NCBI GenBank assembly: GCA_951394045.1
Contig: OX595992.1
Span: 124,001 to 188,000, forward strand
Source: Nitzschia sp. DOCU1
Taxonomy: Eukaryota; Bacillariophyta; Bacillariophyceae; Bacillariales; Bacillariaceae
Length of the DNA stretch: 64,000 nucleotides
Direction: 5' to 3'
Shown piece after piece: positions 23,701-32,127 of this stretch. The translations under genes and the position numbers were made by a program. Numbering within the stretch: the stretch's first letter is position 1; the number at the start of each line of letters is the position of its first letter. The notes under the pieces are model-generated. The model made no database searches. It saw nothing but the letters and a program-made list of their open reading frames with translations, and was not told the origin of the DNA.

Positions 23701-26700
23701 AGATTCATTATCCTCAATCTTGCCAGTTACTTCGTCGTCTTCCACCAAGCCTTGGCTCTTCTCAGATTCATCCTCGTCAGTTTTGCTACTCTTTGACTCG
23801 TCTTCTTCCATCAGATCATGGCTTAGGTCTGATTCCTTATCCCCGAGCATACTTCTGTCAGCCTTAAAATTTTCCTCCGTGCTCTCGTTTGTTTGAGATT
23901 CGCAGCTCTCCATCCTGGCCTTTGCCTCATCTTCTTCCGTCGACTCTAGGCTTCGCTCAAACCCGTTGTCCTCGTTCTTTCTATCGGCATCGATCGTGAC
24001 TTTTACCTGATCTTCGACCACCGAGTCCTGTTTTCGCTCATAGGCTATTGCATCATCAGCTTCTATCGGGTCTTGGTTTTTCTCACATTCGTCCTCTTCA
24101 ATCTTGTCTCTTGCCTCATTTCCACTAGACGAATCCTGGTTTCGCGCAAAGTTCTTCTCCTCGATTTCTGCCGAACTTGTCTCCTCTGACTCCACCGAGG
24201 CCTGGCTTCCCCTAGAGTCTTTTTCTATAGACTCATCTGCCTTCATGGAGATATGATTTACCTCAGATTCGGGCTTCTCAATCTTTCCCGTCAGGCTATC
24301 TTCTTCCAATATTATTCCACTGTTTCCTTCGGAAACGACTGGCGCCTCTTCGCATGACGAATCCGAGGGGGTGCCTTCACTGGACATGTTTGCTTCCCCT
24401 TGGTTTTCGTCAAGAAACTCTGGCTTGGGCACGATTCCACTTTCCTCGGTGACCGACTGGGTCTCACTATCTTTCTCACCAGCCGACAGTTCCATCATTT
24501 CTTCCTTGAGTTTTGGAAGCATGTGTGAAGGCCCTGAATCAGACGGCACGTCTCTTGGCGAGATACTCTCTTCTCTGATAGTATCAGGGTTCCGCGCTCC
24601 CATTCTTTGCGCCATGCTAGGGGTCGCCTCAAGATCTGTTACGATAGGTTCAGGCGACCCGGGTTCCATTCCAGTGCCAACGCGTAACGACAACGAGCCA
24701 GTTTCGCTGCCGATTGCAGTCTCGGAAGCCACGGAGTCGACAGCCTTTTGTACGTTTGCTTCTCTACTCGCAAAAGCGCTGTCAAGAGACCTTTCTTTTC
24801 TCTGGAATTCCTCCAGAAGAGCGAATTCGTCGTCATCAAGATCTTCTCCGACGAATTGACGAGCGAACAAAGCCAAACATAACAATCGGTGCTCGTCAAT
24901 GACTTCGCCTTTCTCTTTCCGATCCAGCATGTGTTGGAATTCCCGACGATAAGCTCGTTCTTTCCGTCGTTTTTTCCTGTAGATTTGCAGCTCGAATCCG
25001 TCAAGTGCATCGATCTCCTCGCCATTTTTCCAACGGTCGAAGACATCGAGTTCACGTAATCGAACTGTATCGATGGGCTTTCCTGCTTCAAAACCTTCAA
25101 GTAACTCGTTTAGCTCGTCAACCTCCCTTGATGAAAGGCTGGAGTCATCATCGCCCGTCGGGGCTTGTAGAGAATGGTTCTTCCCTGTATCCTTTATAGC
25201 AGAGTCCGTGGCGTCGCTACCTAACGGCTCTTGGGATTGTTTGGAAGCAGAAGCACCATTAGGGTTAGCCTCTTTGACTTCTTCCGCGGCTTCAAAGGCT
25301 TCGAGATCCTGAATTTCTTCTTGTGTAAGAGATTCCCTGAGACGATCCCGAACGACCAGTTCCAATAGATAAAGGCGATCTTGGTCCACCTCTTCGCCTG
25401 CGTCTTGTAGATCACATAGCCTATTGTACTCCTTGACCTGACGCTTTACCCGCTTCCTTCGTTTCTGATAGAAATCAAGATCCTCTTGTTCGATCGCAGT
25501 CAAGGGTTCGCCCTGTCTAAAACGATCAAAGATTTCAAGTTCGTAGAGACGATTTTCGTCAATATCTTCCCCGGCGTCCCTCAAGTCGTACAGCTCGTTA
25601 AGTTCATCCAGCTCTTCGTCCTCCTGGCGCCGTCGGTCCTCTGATGCCGTCGAAGCGCTTAAATCAGATTGATCGGCTCCTTTGGACGATGTCTTGGATG
25701 ACGCCGTGCTTGACGGCGCTCTTGCCGAACTTGCTTTGGATTCTTTTGTCGCTGCCGCTCCGGGGAAAGTAGGATCTTCAAAAGCCTCCGCGTCGAATTC
25801 ACCACTAGGAGAGTGCTTCTGAAAGTGGTCACGGAGGGACGAGGATGACTTGGATGGAGACTTCATATCAATATCCTCAACATTTTGGCTACCCCGTATC
25901 TCGGGGGGAGCCGGAAAGCTATGTTGAGAGGCATCATCGTCATCGAATGAATCCTTATCCCGCTCATTGCTACCCCGATTTTCCGATGAACGTTCGACTG
26001 CTGATTTTGCTGAATCTCCGGCGTGTGGACCACGCGATAAGGTACCATTTCCAATAAGGTCAGATTCTCCGTCACTTGCATCGGAGCTCTCGTTAGCAGA
26101 GTCGGTGCCGTCCTCATCTTTGTCCATTCTGCTCGCAAGGCCTTTGGTCTCGTAAAGGTTGCCCCCACTATAAAGAGTAGAGGCATCGCTGGTCCCAACC
26201 GAAGAAATGGTAGCCGAGTCCTTCTGCTGGAGCGGCCTCCACGCTGGAGGCTGGTCTGACTCCATTGTCCGAAGCGTTGCATCCCGTGAGACAATGTCCT
26301 CATCTTCTTGCTCGATTTCCTTGAGGTGATTTTGCAGAAACTGGCTCAAGACTCTTTTGACTTGCCCAGGGGCGTGCCCTTGCTGTTCGCTACTAGTGAC
26401 CGTGTCGTCATTGAGGCTTGTCAACGAGTTGCCAAACGAATCAGCCTTGGAAGAATCCTCGTCCATATCAAACTCAAGATTGCTTCGGCTTCGCGTGGTC
26501 GTTTCTTTAGGCTGCCCCTCCGAATCATCTTCGTGAAACCCACTATCCAACGGACTCTTAGTACGACTGGAATTCCAGATCCGTACAGTTGGAGTTTGTG
26601 GCGTGGACGTTCCAGCAGGTGACCCCAGACCTTGATACTTGGCACGACGCTCTTCCCGGAAAAACTCGAGATCGGACAGCTCTTCGGCAGTCAAGGACCA

Positions 26701-29319
26701 CCCGTTCTTGTGCCAATCAAAGAGCTGGAGCTCATAGAGCCTATCTTCATCAATCTCTTCACCATCTCGTTGTAGTTCCAGAAGATCCGCCAATTCTTGG
26801 GCGTCACTCGCTAGAACAAAGTTCTCTTCATCAACAAACTTGAGACGATCTGCCGAAGATTCCATTTGACCGAGCGGAGTTTTGGGTGGTAATAATGGCT
26901 CTGAAGGGATTGTGCTAGCATCCTTGGAGGGCGTCTTTGTACCCAGTGCGTGTAGTTCGCTGGCATCTTCGTTTGAGCTTTCAAAGCCGAATCTTTTGCT
27001 TGACTGACGATGGGGCGTTTGAGGAGTCATATCCGAATTGCGTCGCACAGCCTTGACGTGACCCTCGGGCGAAACCGGAGACTCGGGGGCTACATCCTCT
27101 TGTTGTTTCCAGCGAGGATGATTTTCCAGATCCTTTGGATGTGATTGTATCTCTCCACTTTGGTTCATCGAATTGGCTTCGTCGTCGTCGGTGTCACTCT
27201 CATCTCCCGAGTCCACGCCAACCAAACTGCCACTATTGTGGTTGGCGGTAACGATACTACCCGTAGCGCCCATGGAAGGTGTCGTGACAAAGGAAGTGGC
27301 TGATGACCATCCATCAGTCGCTTGACTGGTGTTCGCTCCGTGACCACTCGTGTTTTGACTGTACACCATGGAATTTGTGGTTTGAGTCTCTCCATCAGCC
27401 CCCATGGACGAAAAGCTGCCACTTTCAAACGCTCCATCCGAAAAGTTTGCCGGACTTGCCTGCGATGACGACCCCACACTCCCACCACCGCTTCGATGAC
27501 TACTACGTCCGTGGCCCTTTTCGTCACTATCAAGACTGACTACCTCTCCGATCGGGTCATCTTCATCATTCTCGTCTTCTTCGTCATCCTCGTAGTCAAC
27601 TTCATCGTCTTCATCATAAGATGCAGTATTATTTTCCGAGTTGTAAAACTCGGAATCGGTGGGTTCCATGTCTTCAGAGATTTCGTCCTCGTCAACAACG
27701 CCATTTTCATCATCGTCAACGTATTCGTCTGCGCCGTCAAAGGGATCCTCCCCACCCTCGCTGCCTTGACCTTCTGATTCCTGCTGAGCAAAAGGATCAA
27801 ACGCTTCTTGCTCGTTTTGTTGATCCAGGCAAGTTGTAGCATTAGGATTATCTTCTTGGTCATCGTCTTGCGCAAACGGATCAAAGGAAGGAGCAGATCG
27901 CTGTGACGACGATGGATCCGCGGAAGGTTGTTGCAAAGATGAAGGATTGGGTGGACGATAAAATAGATTGGAAAGCTTGTCTTGAGCGCTTGCGAAATCT
28001 CGTTGACGTTGCTCTATCCGTTCCTGTTGTTGCCACGTCGGCTCCGACGACAGCCATTTGGATTCGTAATCCTCGTCAGATTTTTGTTGCGGACCACCAA
28101 ACAGTTTTGCCACCGTATCTCGCGCATTAGAATAATCTTCTTGACGTTGACGATCTCGTTCTTGTTGGACGAGGGGATCCTCTTCTTCGTCTTGTTCCGG
28201 TGTAGCAGTAGAAGAGTCTTCATCATGTGTTTCCAAAAGGGGTGGTTCCAAAGTCGTGGTGATGGTAGGTTTGGTCAAATCCAAAGTTAGAGCTGCCTTT
28301 AGCGCTTCTTCTTTGCGTGCCGGGCCCAATTTGCGCAATTGTTTGTAGTATTGTGTTTGATAGGGACTAGGATTGCCACAATATCCACAAGAACATTTGG
28401 CTTTGATTTTGAGGGTTTGACAGGTCAATATTCGTATCGTTCGATCATTCGCAGTATTGGCAGCTTCTAGTGTCACCTTTTTTCGCAGTTGATCATGTGG
28501 CGTGGTTGGAGCAGCAGTAGCAGAAGGAACCGGACTGAGATGCATATCCAACTTGCCAGCACTTGCTTTTGGGGTAACGGGAGCAGCAACCTTTCTCTTC
28601 AAGGACGGTGGCGTCGGACTGAGCAAGCTCAAATTAAGCTTTGAGGCCTGCATATCTCCCAACCGCTCCAATTGCGCTTCGGCACTAAGCAGGACTTCCT
28701 TTTTGTATTCCTTTTGTGCTTCGACATAGGAATCCACCAACATGGCCGCTTCCACAATACTCCCCCTCTTTTCTGCCAAGGCTTTACGATTGGCTTCTAC
28801 CAGCGCTTTTTTCCGCTGTTGCTGGTTATAATAATCTTCCGACTGTGTCGTAGTTAATGTCGTGGCGGAATGCTGACTATCATCCATTACTTGCGTCGTG
28901 GTCGTAATCAAGGGTTTGATGGGCCGTAGCCGTCCCAAGGCGGCGGCTTCATGAATGACCTGAAAGAAGTCCGACTTGACCAAATCCTTTTGGGCTAGTC
29001 CTGTTCGATTGTTCCAGTCGGAATCCTTTTTGGATTCATTTAATTTTTGTTGCTTGCGCCGCTCCTCGGCGGTTACTTCCACCACCTGTTCTTTCAATCG
29101 AGTAAGTTGTCCCACTTTGGCCGCATCCAGGGCGATTCCGACACGCAACTTTTGCTCTTCTGGGGGAGCCAGATACAAGGGACTCGATTTCGTTCTACCG
29201 GGCGCCTGGCGTTTGCCTGGAGACGACGGCGCATGCCGTGGCCGTTCCCTGGGCGCTCCTGACGCCTTGGAAGATGTCGCAGAAGGGTCGCCGAACGATT
29301 TCGAGGGAACAAGTGGCAT
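17788..29319 (-). CDS. Giant (3843-residue) acidic-repeat, coiled-coil and BTB-domain protein
   Basis: One uninterrupted frame of 11.5 kb from the ATG at 29319. Order of parts: a basic N-terminus; a short Cys motif (about 305-320, CSCGYCGNPS); a very acidic low-complexity stretch (about 500-650); a single repeat (about 836-896); five longer repeats (about 1230-1353, 1386-1510, 1946-2070, 2176-2306 and 2510-2626); a long charged helix (about 2900-3450) rich in AEEEARFEREEEERREAA units; and a C-terminal BTB/POZ-like domain (about 3510-3680) with AIDEYHVHRNIVGFG, SGYFAKQF and FGFVLDYLYL. Each long repeat starts near DDSSLSS and carries ELxxFDRWxxGE, LQIYRKKRR and RLxCLALFARQF. BTB domains mediate dimerisation and Cullin-3 contact; the repeats suggest a scaffold. 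No TM segment or signal peptide. I know no protein with this order. An intron cannot be fully excluded. Confidence 0.85.
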   Translation of the reverse strand: MPLVPSKSFGDPSATSSKASGAPRERPRHAPSSPGKRQAPGRTKSSPLYLAPPEEQKLRVGIALDAAKVGQLTRLKEQVVEVTAEERRKQQKLNESKKDSDWNNRTGLAQKDLVKSDFFQVIHEAAALGRLRPIKPLITTTTQVMDDSQHSATTLTTTQSEDYYNQQQRKKALVEANRKALAEKRGSIVEAAMLVDSYVEAQKEYKKEVLLSAEAQLERLGDMQASKLNLSLLSPTPPSLKRKVAAPVTPKASAGKLDMHLSPVPSATAAPTTPHDQLRKKVTLEAANTANDRTIRILTCQTLKIKAKCSCGYCGNPSPYQTQYYKQLRKLGPARKEEALKAALTLDLTKPTITTTLEPPLLETHDEDSSTATPEQDEEEDPLVQQERDRQRQEDYSNARDTVAKLFGGPQQKSDEDYESKWLSSEPTWQQQERIEQRQRDFASAQDKLSNLFYRPPNPSSLQQPSADPSSSQRSAPSFDPFAQDDDQEDNPNATTCLDQQNEQEAFDPFAQQESEGQGSEGGEDPFDGADEYVDDDENGVVDEDEISEDMEPTDSEFYNSENNTASYDEDDEVDYEDDEEDENDEDDPIGEVVSLDSDEKGHGRSSHRSGGGSVGSSSQASPANFSDGAFESGSFSSMGADGETQTTNSMVYSQNTSGHGANTSQATDGWSSATSFVTTPSMGATGSIVTANHNSGSLVGVDSGDESDTDDDEANSMNQSGEIQSHPKDLENHPRWKQQEDVAPESPVSPEGHVKAVRRNSDMTPQTPHRQSSKRFGFESSNEDASELHALGTKTPSKDASTIPSEPLLPPKTPLGQMESSADRLKFVDEENFVLASDAQELADLLELQRDGEEIDEDRLYELQLFDWHKNGWSLTAEELSDLEFFREERRAKYQGLGSPAGTSTPQTPTVRIWNSSRTKSPLDSGFHEDDSEGQPKETTTRSRSNLEFDMDEDSSKADSFGNSLTSLNDDTVTSSEQQGHAPGQVKRVLSQFLQNHLKEIEQEDEDIVSRDATLRTMESDQPPAWRPLQQKDSATISSVGTSDASTLYSGGNLYETKGLASRMDKDEDGTDSANESSDASDGESDLIGNGTLSRGPHAGDSAKSAVERSSENRGSNERDKDSFDDDDASQHSFPAPPEIRGSQNVEDIDMKSPSKSSSSLRDHFQKHSPSGEFDAEAFEDPTFPGAAATKESKASSARAPSSTASSKTSSKGADQSDLSASTASEDRRRQEDEELDELNELYDLRDAGEDIDENRLYELEIFDRFRQGEPLTAIEQEDLDFYQKRRKRVKRQVKEYNRLCDLQDAGEEVDQDRLYLLELVVRDRLRESLTQEEIQDLEAFEAAEEVKEANPNGASASKQSQEPLGSDATDSAIKDTGKNHSLQAPTGDDDSSLSSREVDELNELLEGFEAGKPIDTVRLRELDVFDRWKNGEEIDALDGFELQIYRKKRRKERAYRREFQHMLDRKEKGEVIDEHRLLCLALFARQFVGEDLDDDEFALLEEFQRKERSLDSAFASREANVQKAVDSVASETAIGSETGSLSLRVGTGMEPGSPEPIVTDLEATPSMAQRMGARNPDTIREESISPRDVPSDSGPSHMLPKLKEEMMELSAGEKDSETQSVTEESGIVPKPEFLDENQGEANMSSEGTPSDSSCEEAPVVSEGNSGIILEEDSLTGKIEKPESEVNHISMKADESIEKDSRGSQASVESEETSSAEIEEKNFARNQDSSSGNEARDKIEEDECEKNQDPIEADDAIAYERKQDSVVEDQVKVTIDADRKNEDNGFERSLESTEEDEAKARMESCESQTNESTEENFKADRSMLGDKESDLSHDLMEEDESKSSKTDEDESEKSQGLVEDDEVTGKIEDNESQSSESTEIDYKTTKPITAVEKVESEGSENSADADETSGGEIVEDESEGSSISGSDSSGPSEDVGVSQEPIQSFGSDDSSLSSREIDELNDLLDAFEEGKFVDKARMRELDVYDRWKNGEDLDELDEFELQIYRKKRRKERNYRREFQNILDKKERGEQVDEHRLSCLALFARQFLGEELNDDEWFQLQEFHRRERSLDAALKEKPIDKSKKPAEAPNHSSSSITETPFHAESVLPPSDEALKAISSIPATPPPRDDSSGDEGSSQSSVGGKNDENITGDNDSGLISSPSLRSLTRSSRLRPSAGNDDSSLSSRELDELNELLEDHEEGKTVDTQRMRELDIFDRWKNGEHLDELDGFELQIYRKKRRRERRYRREFHEILDKKERGEDIDDRRLACLALFARQFLGEELDENELLQLEELYRQDLSLETPRMTKTTESLVQDDAANKLPLETAISYVEEATLASGRHKGGSTKAPSDSDDEDSVEVSDAVSNRPSYVQSNSEIEDIKIPANIPSDGDDSSRHLRLEVETAVAQHESLSSQPAKPDDSKVVGPAKEADSDTSTSDESDTATGLVSDEIFVVHKASASIEPSDSRGPVVDPPGLTSATSPDSTNKNFDSFGAQDDHFLPYDFDEDSSLSSGEQQELDDLTAKYEDGEDVNETRLYELDLFNRWSRGEDFASDEIERLRSFKRARMQERQIRKEFETLLNRKENGEPVDEDRLYCLELYAKRHIGQELLPDEVVLLQAFELGATTQESILPLQASSGEPRSPDQAAKSVSQESKSEDSSGVCAAKVTTSYSNDSFIPGEGGTFVAVGRPSFWAGDSGPGDAISDEIAQASVSNFFFDERSRSGSHQIEYEDKNNGDLESSSSSSYHSSTRDHTRTVVEGENPDRFIGVQEQQRQDIVALVDLTDAVTGAVPSVDSESENAHIDKNFDKDKAYIIEEPGDVSADKSNDSVSSDSFGFVNKRDLQNDHAQVFQASPRAEKVPEQNNIPSPRKEEGGFFSGIRFGLFSALRTEQQRKGTEETTLPEAEPNTTETAEAARKRIAAEARRAAERRIAEEEAKLKLEEDQRRAAEERAIFSETKRLAVEAERRKNENLLDANTDVTDFTDNGKLSLVDDEGLQVRSMGLSKGYQSAESDTLKLEKEQTTARHAEEDARRFEAEKTRPIDSADKAEEDALARKAAEEAERLEKIRMAEDEARRLEVAQKGEEVRRLEATRKAEEEARAKRENEQHQEAARLFALRQQKEEEIAERRRLAEETRRKAEEEERARRDEEERQSQLRSQLEEERREAERLQEVALQAERHRDEVRKRMEEEERLRRAEEEARFEREEEERREAAHQLALQQMAEEAERRKEEARKRIEEEERLRRVEEEARFEREEEERREVAHQLALQQMAEEAERRKEEARKRMEEEERRRRAEEEARFEREEEERREAAHQLALQQMAEEAERRKEEARKRQEEEARFEEERIQAEKEEIRLQEKNRRRREAEARRQAASTQALAAQAMAQRMQMEREEKARQKEEAAKREAEMARKRERLDEARRKRQDEERSRKEQEVVLGSVPREAPFPNDPPEDSEPKHVQKLKPQPGVLPASGQAGAPRGPTYSFTSATSTRRYNKTREGNSQGDPQGRSRLKIIVRPLLSWRSDPAESFSDWKVEVRQMGTHAIDEYHVHRNIVGFGPRKSGYFAKQFLQFNQKVRTNPSLEPVSRFVVPVVEAKVFGFVLDYLYLTEGQTQPTLTAERAAAVYKVAERLEMPTLQTTVAEFYRKHLSATNMGKFLRAANKVKADKLALLAKARIGSIITQDPTLARMIKPRFLAQLADILDDHRQKILQNVQKTRPDAIQSLEHGQSKQWSRAIYCCSIAKDNVFTPDILERLLDERTLPAIDGSVALEILRLNFKVMTFHSDSRHKSLERRCTDGILEDWTLFRRGFKSQEQLKEAIMSVLSIPMVKEIMDREHRMQQQARR
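18970..20600 (-). repeat. Charged-helix repeat array of the giant gene
   Basis: Around 19340-19790 three near-identical units of about 156 bp encode ERREAAHQLALQQMAEEAERRKEEARKR with small changes (AAHQL or VAHQL; KRMEEEE, KRIEEEE, KRQEEEA). The surrounding region has the same charge pattern. Long frames on the same or opposite strand here are composition artefacts. Confidence 0.85.
21440..26810 (-). repeat. Eleven copies of a roughly 45-50-residue motif encoded in the giant gene
   Basis: One single motif (around 26630-26810) and five double units (near 25260-25630, 24790-25160, 23110-23480, 22400-22790 and 21440-21790) encode the pattern ELxxLxxxxxxGExIDxxRLxELxxFDRWxxGExL, then a second half with RxFxxxLDxKExGExVDExRLxCLALFARQF. 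The three middle units are most alike (YRKKRRKER and KKERGE shared), pointing to recent internal duplication; the outer ones are more diverged. Confidence 0.85.
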
Positions 29320-29841
29320 GATCGTCTCTCGCTCTTTGTATAATAATCTTATTGCCAGAAATACTCCCCCATGCTATCGTTCTTTGCCTCTTTACCTCTA
29401 ACTACGTTTAGTAGTGTCGGTTTGATATTGGTTACTGTTGTAATGATGAATTGGTGTTGATGCGGCTGCATTTCGCGGAAGGAAATTCGTCGAAACGCGG
29501 CGCGCCAAAATGACCATTCATTCGGGTTTTTTGGATGTCGCAAGGTATGTCGATCGTTAATTACCAAACCGAACAACGTCATGTCGGACTGGCCAACGAC
29601 ACGTTGAGAGGACATTTTAGTCGAACAAACGAAAGCCCGCGTGCGTGCCGCAAAATCAAAATTCTGAAAAACCATCTATTGCTCATTCTCTCGATGAAGC
29701 CGCTTCCTAGCCATCATGCCATCGGAGCCATCGACTGGAGGGTTGCCAAACAAAAACACATCTCTCTATCCACAAAACATTGTCGCGCCATAAAATTGTG
29801 AAACTAACACCATTATGTATTTTTACATTTACTCATTCGTG
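29320..29841. other. Intergenic region upstream of the giant gene
   Basis: 522 bases between the giant-gene start and the PS-B 3' end, both on the minus strand. No gene seen; holds the giant-gene promoter. Confidence 0.5.
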
Positions 29842-31557
29842 TCATTTTATGGAACAGAAATGGTCGTTTTTGTGTTGGCCCACAACACGCATGACAGGTT
29901 CCAGCACAAGACCGCATGGCACTCTCACTCTACAAATAGATTTTGCCTTTTGGGCTTGCTTACCAGTGCATAAGTCCGGCATGTCCTCTTGGTCCTCCGT
30001 GAGCATTCGCCCGCTGTTGCAACTGTTGCTAGCGACGCAAGTCGGGTTAACTGCATTAATTTGGCAACAACAAGAGCAACAATAGAGATCGAAGCCATTT
30101 TGGTCGGGATTGGAGTCTGGGATCGTTGGTTCCGATGATTGCACATCCTGTCCGCAAGGTTGATTGAGACGATAGCCAAACTCATTAAAAGGGCCTTGTA
30201 GACCCACAGCCGCATTACAGTATGCCGCGGAAGGAGGATAGCGTAAACCACATTGGGATTCTCTGGTAAGGCTTGGCATGTCAGAAGGTTGGCTCGACGG
30301 CTCGATGCTCGGATCCTTGCTCGGCTCATTCGATGGCTGTCGGGAGGGTTCGAGGGAAGGCTCCAGGCTAGGCTTTGAAGACCTTGAAGGTTCCGCGCTT
30401 GGCTCTGTGCTTGGCTTTGCAGACGCCGAGGGCTCAAGACTAGGCTCGTCAGATGGTTGGCGGGAAGGCTTGCGGGAAGGTCCGATGCTAGGCTCCCGAC
30501 TCGGCATGTCGGAAGGTTGCAAGGATGGCATCTTGGAGGGTTTGGAAGAGTCGTTGCCGCCATCCAGTCCATCATCTGTTGGATTCATCGATGGTTGCAA
30601 GGATGGCAATTCCGTACTACCCTCCCCTGTACACACGGCGGGGTTCACACATTGAGGATTTCCTGAGTTGACGTTGCAACAACAAGTGCAACAATAAGGA
30701 TCATACCCATCCTCGTCGGGGTTAGAGCCTGGGACTCCAGACCCGCAGGCAGCGCCATTGAATGCCTTGCCAAACGGTGGCATGCCAGCACTATTGGCAT
30801 TTGCAGAGGAACATTGAGGCTGAAGCTTTTTCGGGGCCACGTTGTTTTCGTCAATGCGGGCAATGCACTCTTCCCTATCCGTGGTAGGCATCTCGGATGG
30901 GAACTTGGAGGGGTCTTCGCCGGCGTCAAGCACCGATGGCATTTTGGATGGCATACTGGATGGCACAGCAGAATCATCGCAACCTTGGCTCTTGGAGCTC
31001 TTTGATCCTTTGCTCGACTTGGCCGACAAATATGCACTTTGAGGACCCATATACCCTTCTTTAGCGCGTGGGCTTGTCCTTGAGGTAATGCCTGAACTAT
31101 CCTCGGCTGCAGACTCCGCAACTTTGACTTTGTTGCCACCACCACCACCAGCCCTCTCCTTGGGGCTGCCAGGTCCTTGAAGGGTCCTCGAACCACTCTT
31201 TGAACTTTTGCTACCTTTGGTGGACAAGCAAGGGTCTTCGGAAATCTTCGTTCGACTATCGATTTGCACACTTCCGGTAGTAGACGATTGGAGAGAATAG
31301 CGGTCATTTGGCGCTGCCGTATCACCACCTGTTCCATCAGAACGCAGCGTCGATTTTGGAGTAGGCTCTTGCAGGTTTCGACGACCTCGAACAAGATTAC
31401 GGAGTCTGTTTGGTGGAGAAACCTTCTCGTTGTTGTCCATAGCTTCGTCCTCCAAATACGTCATTTCCGCTTGGTTCAGGTCATGTTCGAAAAGGATTTT
31501 GTTACTATCGGCTGAGGCAACGCCCAGCAAGACCAAGAAAAGGAAGATACTCTTCAT
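29842..31557 (-). CDS. PS-B: secreted PSxxPS-repeat protein with two cysteine domains, frameshifted C-terminus
   Basis: A 571-residue single frame. The signal peptide is [18 protein letters not shown]. The N-terminal part includes [28 protein letters not shown] and [15 protein letters not shown], also found in PS-E (54005) and partly in PS-C. A first Cys domain carries CIAR...[12 protein letters not shown], then a PSxxPS array of about 100 residues, then a second domain CGLR...[12 protein letters not shown]. The tail [14 protein letters not shown] is followed by an unrelated stretch [14 protein letters not shown]... that is absent from relatives. A single missing T near 29971-29973 explains this: with it the frame would end in FMHW and TAA at 29960, as relatives do. 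So the annotated C-terminal about 40 residues are probably aberrant. Surface or wall function is inferred from secretion and composition. Confidence 0.83.
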   Translation of the reverse strand: MKSIFLFLVLLGVASADSNKILFEHDLNQAEMTYLEDEAMDNNEKVSPPNRLRNLVRGRRNLQEPTPKSTLRSDGTGGDTAAPNDRYSLQSSTTGSVQIDSRTKISEDPCLSTKGSKSSKSGSRTLQGPGSPKERAGGGGGNKVKVAESAAEDSSGITSRTSPRAKEGYMGPQSAYLSAKSSKGSKSSKSQGCDDSAVPSSMPSKMPSVLDAGEDPSKFPSEMPTTDREECIARIDENNVAPKKLQPQCSSANANSAGMPPFGKAFNGAACGSGVPGSNPDEDGYDPYCCTCCCNVNSGNPQCVNPAVCTGEGSTELPSLQPSMNPTDDGLDGGNDSSKPSKMPSLQPSDMPSREPSIGPSRKPSRQPSDEPSLEPSASAKPSTEPSAEPSRSSKPSLEPSLEPSRQPSNEPSKDPSIEPSSQPSDMPSLTRESQCGLRYPPSAAYCNAAVGLQGPFNEFGYRLNQPCGQDVQSSEPTIPDSNPDQNGFDLYCCSCCCQINAVNPTCVASNSCNSGRMLTEDQEDMPDLCTGKQAQKAKSICRVRVPCGLVLEPVMRVVGQHKNDHFCSIK

Positions 31558-31656
31558 TTGTTGCTGCTCTTTGGATCCTTCCTTTGGATCTACCTGTAGT
31601 TATTAGTAGCGATCGTTGCAATATTCTGGCAACTCGAGAAAATTGTGGATGGATCA

Positions 31657-31664
31657 AGTGAAAA
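31657..31664. repeat. Left 8-bp target-site duplication (AGTGAAAA)
   Basis: AGTGAAAA immediately precedes the left inverted repeat and is repeated exactly at 36752-36759 after the right one. Confidence 0.93.
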
Positions 31665-31709
31665 CAGGGGTCAATTGTTTTTCGCAACGTTAGAACGGGG
31701 TATGCAACT
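31665..31709 (+). repeat. Left terminal inverted repeat
   Basis: It starts CAGGGGTCAATTGT, has a 7-bp divergent spacer (TTTTCGC), then AACGTTAGAACGGGG and TATGCAACT. Matches the right end in inverse orientation. Confidence 0.93.
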
Positions 31710-31750
31710 CGCCCATACGAGCTCTCCATGATCGGTCACGTTCCGACCTC

Positions 31751-31871
31751 TCATCGCGTAAAACAACGTGTAAAGTCCCCATCTCTCTTTTTTCTCGTAC
31801 ATTCAATTATCTGGGGACGCGGTGATTTGCACGCAAAATCTCATCGCGTACAACCGCGTGTCAAGTCCCCC
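31751..31871. repeat. Subterminal direct repeat inside the transposon
   Basis: TCATCGCGTAAAACAACGTG...AAGTCCCC at 31751-31780 recurs as TCATCGCGTACAACCGCGTG...AAGTCCCC at 31842-31871. Such subterminal repeats often bind transposase; that role is inference here. Confidence 0.8.
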
Positions 31872-32127
31872 TATTTTCCGGGACGGTCGGCTCATCACGG
31901 TGATTTGAACATATTTTCACGTCCGACCATGGCAGCAACCCTTTCATTTCTGCTACTGTCAACCACATTTTGTGGTCCCATCTTGCAGCAATGTAACACA
32001 AGACGTAGGCTACCTGCTGCTGTTTGGTTCTTTTGTTTGTTATTTGAAAAATGCTATCTATTGTTCGTCGCTAATCTAACATTGTGCCTGTCTGTTCAAT
32101 TGCATTTAGCTTATACTGTGATATAAT

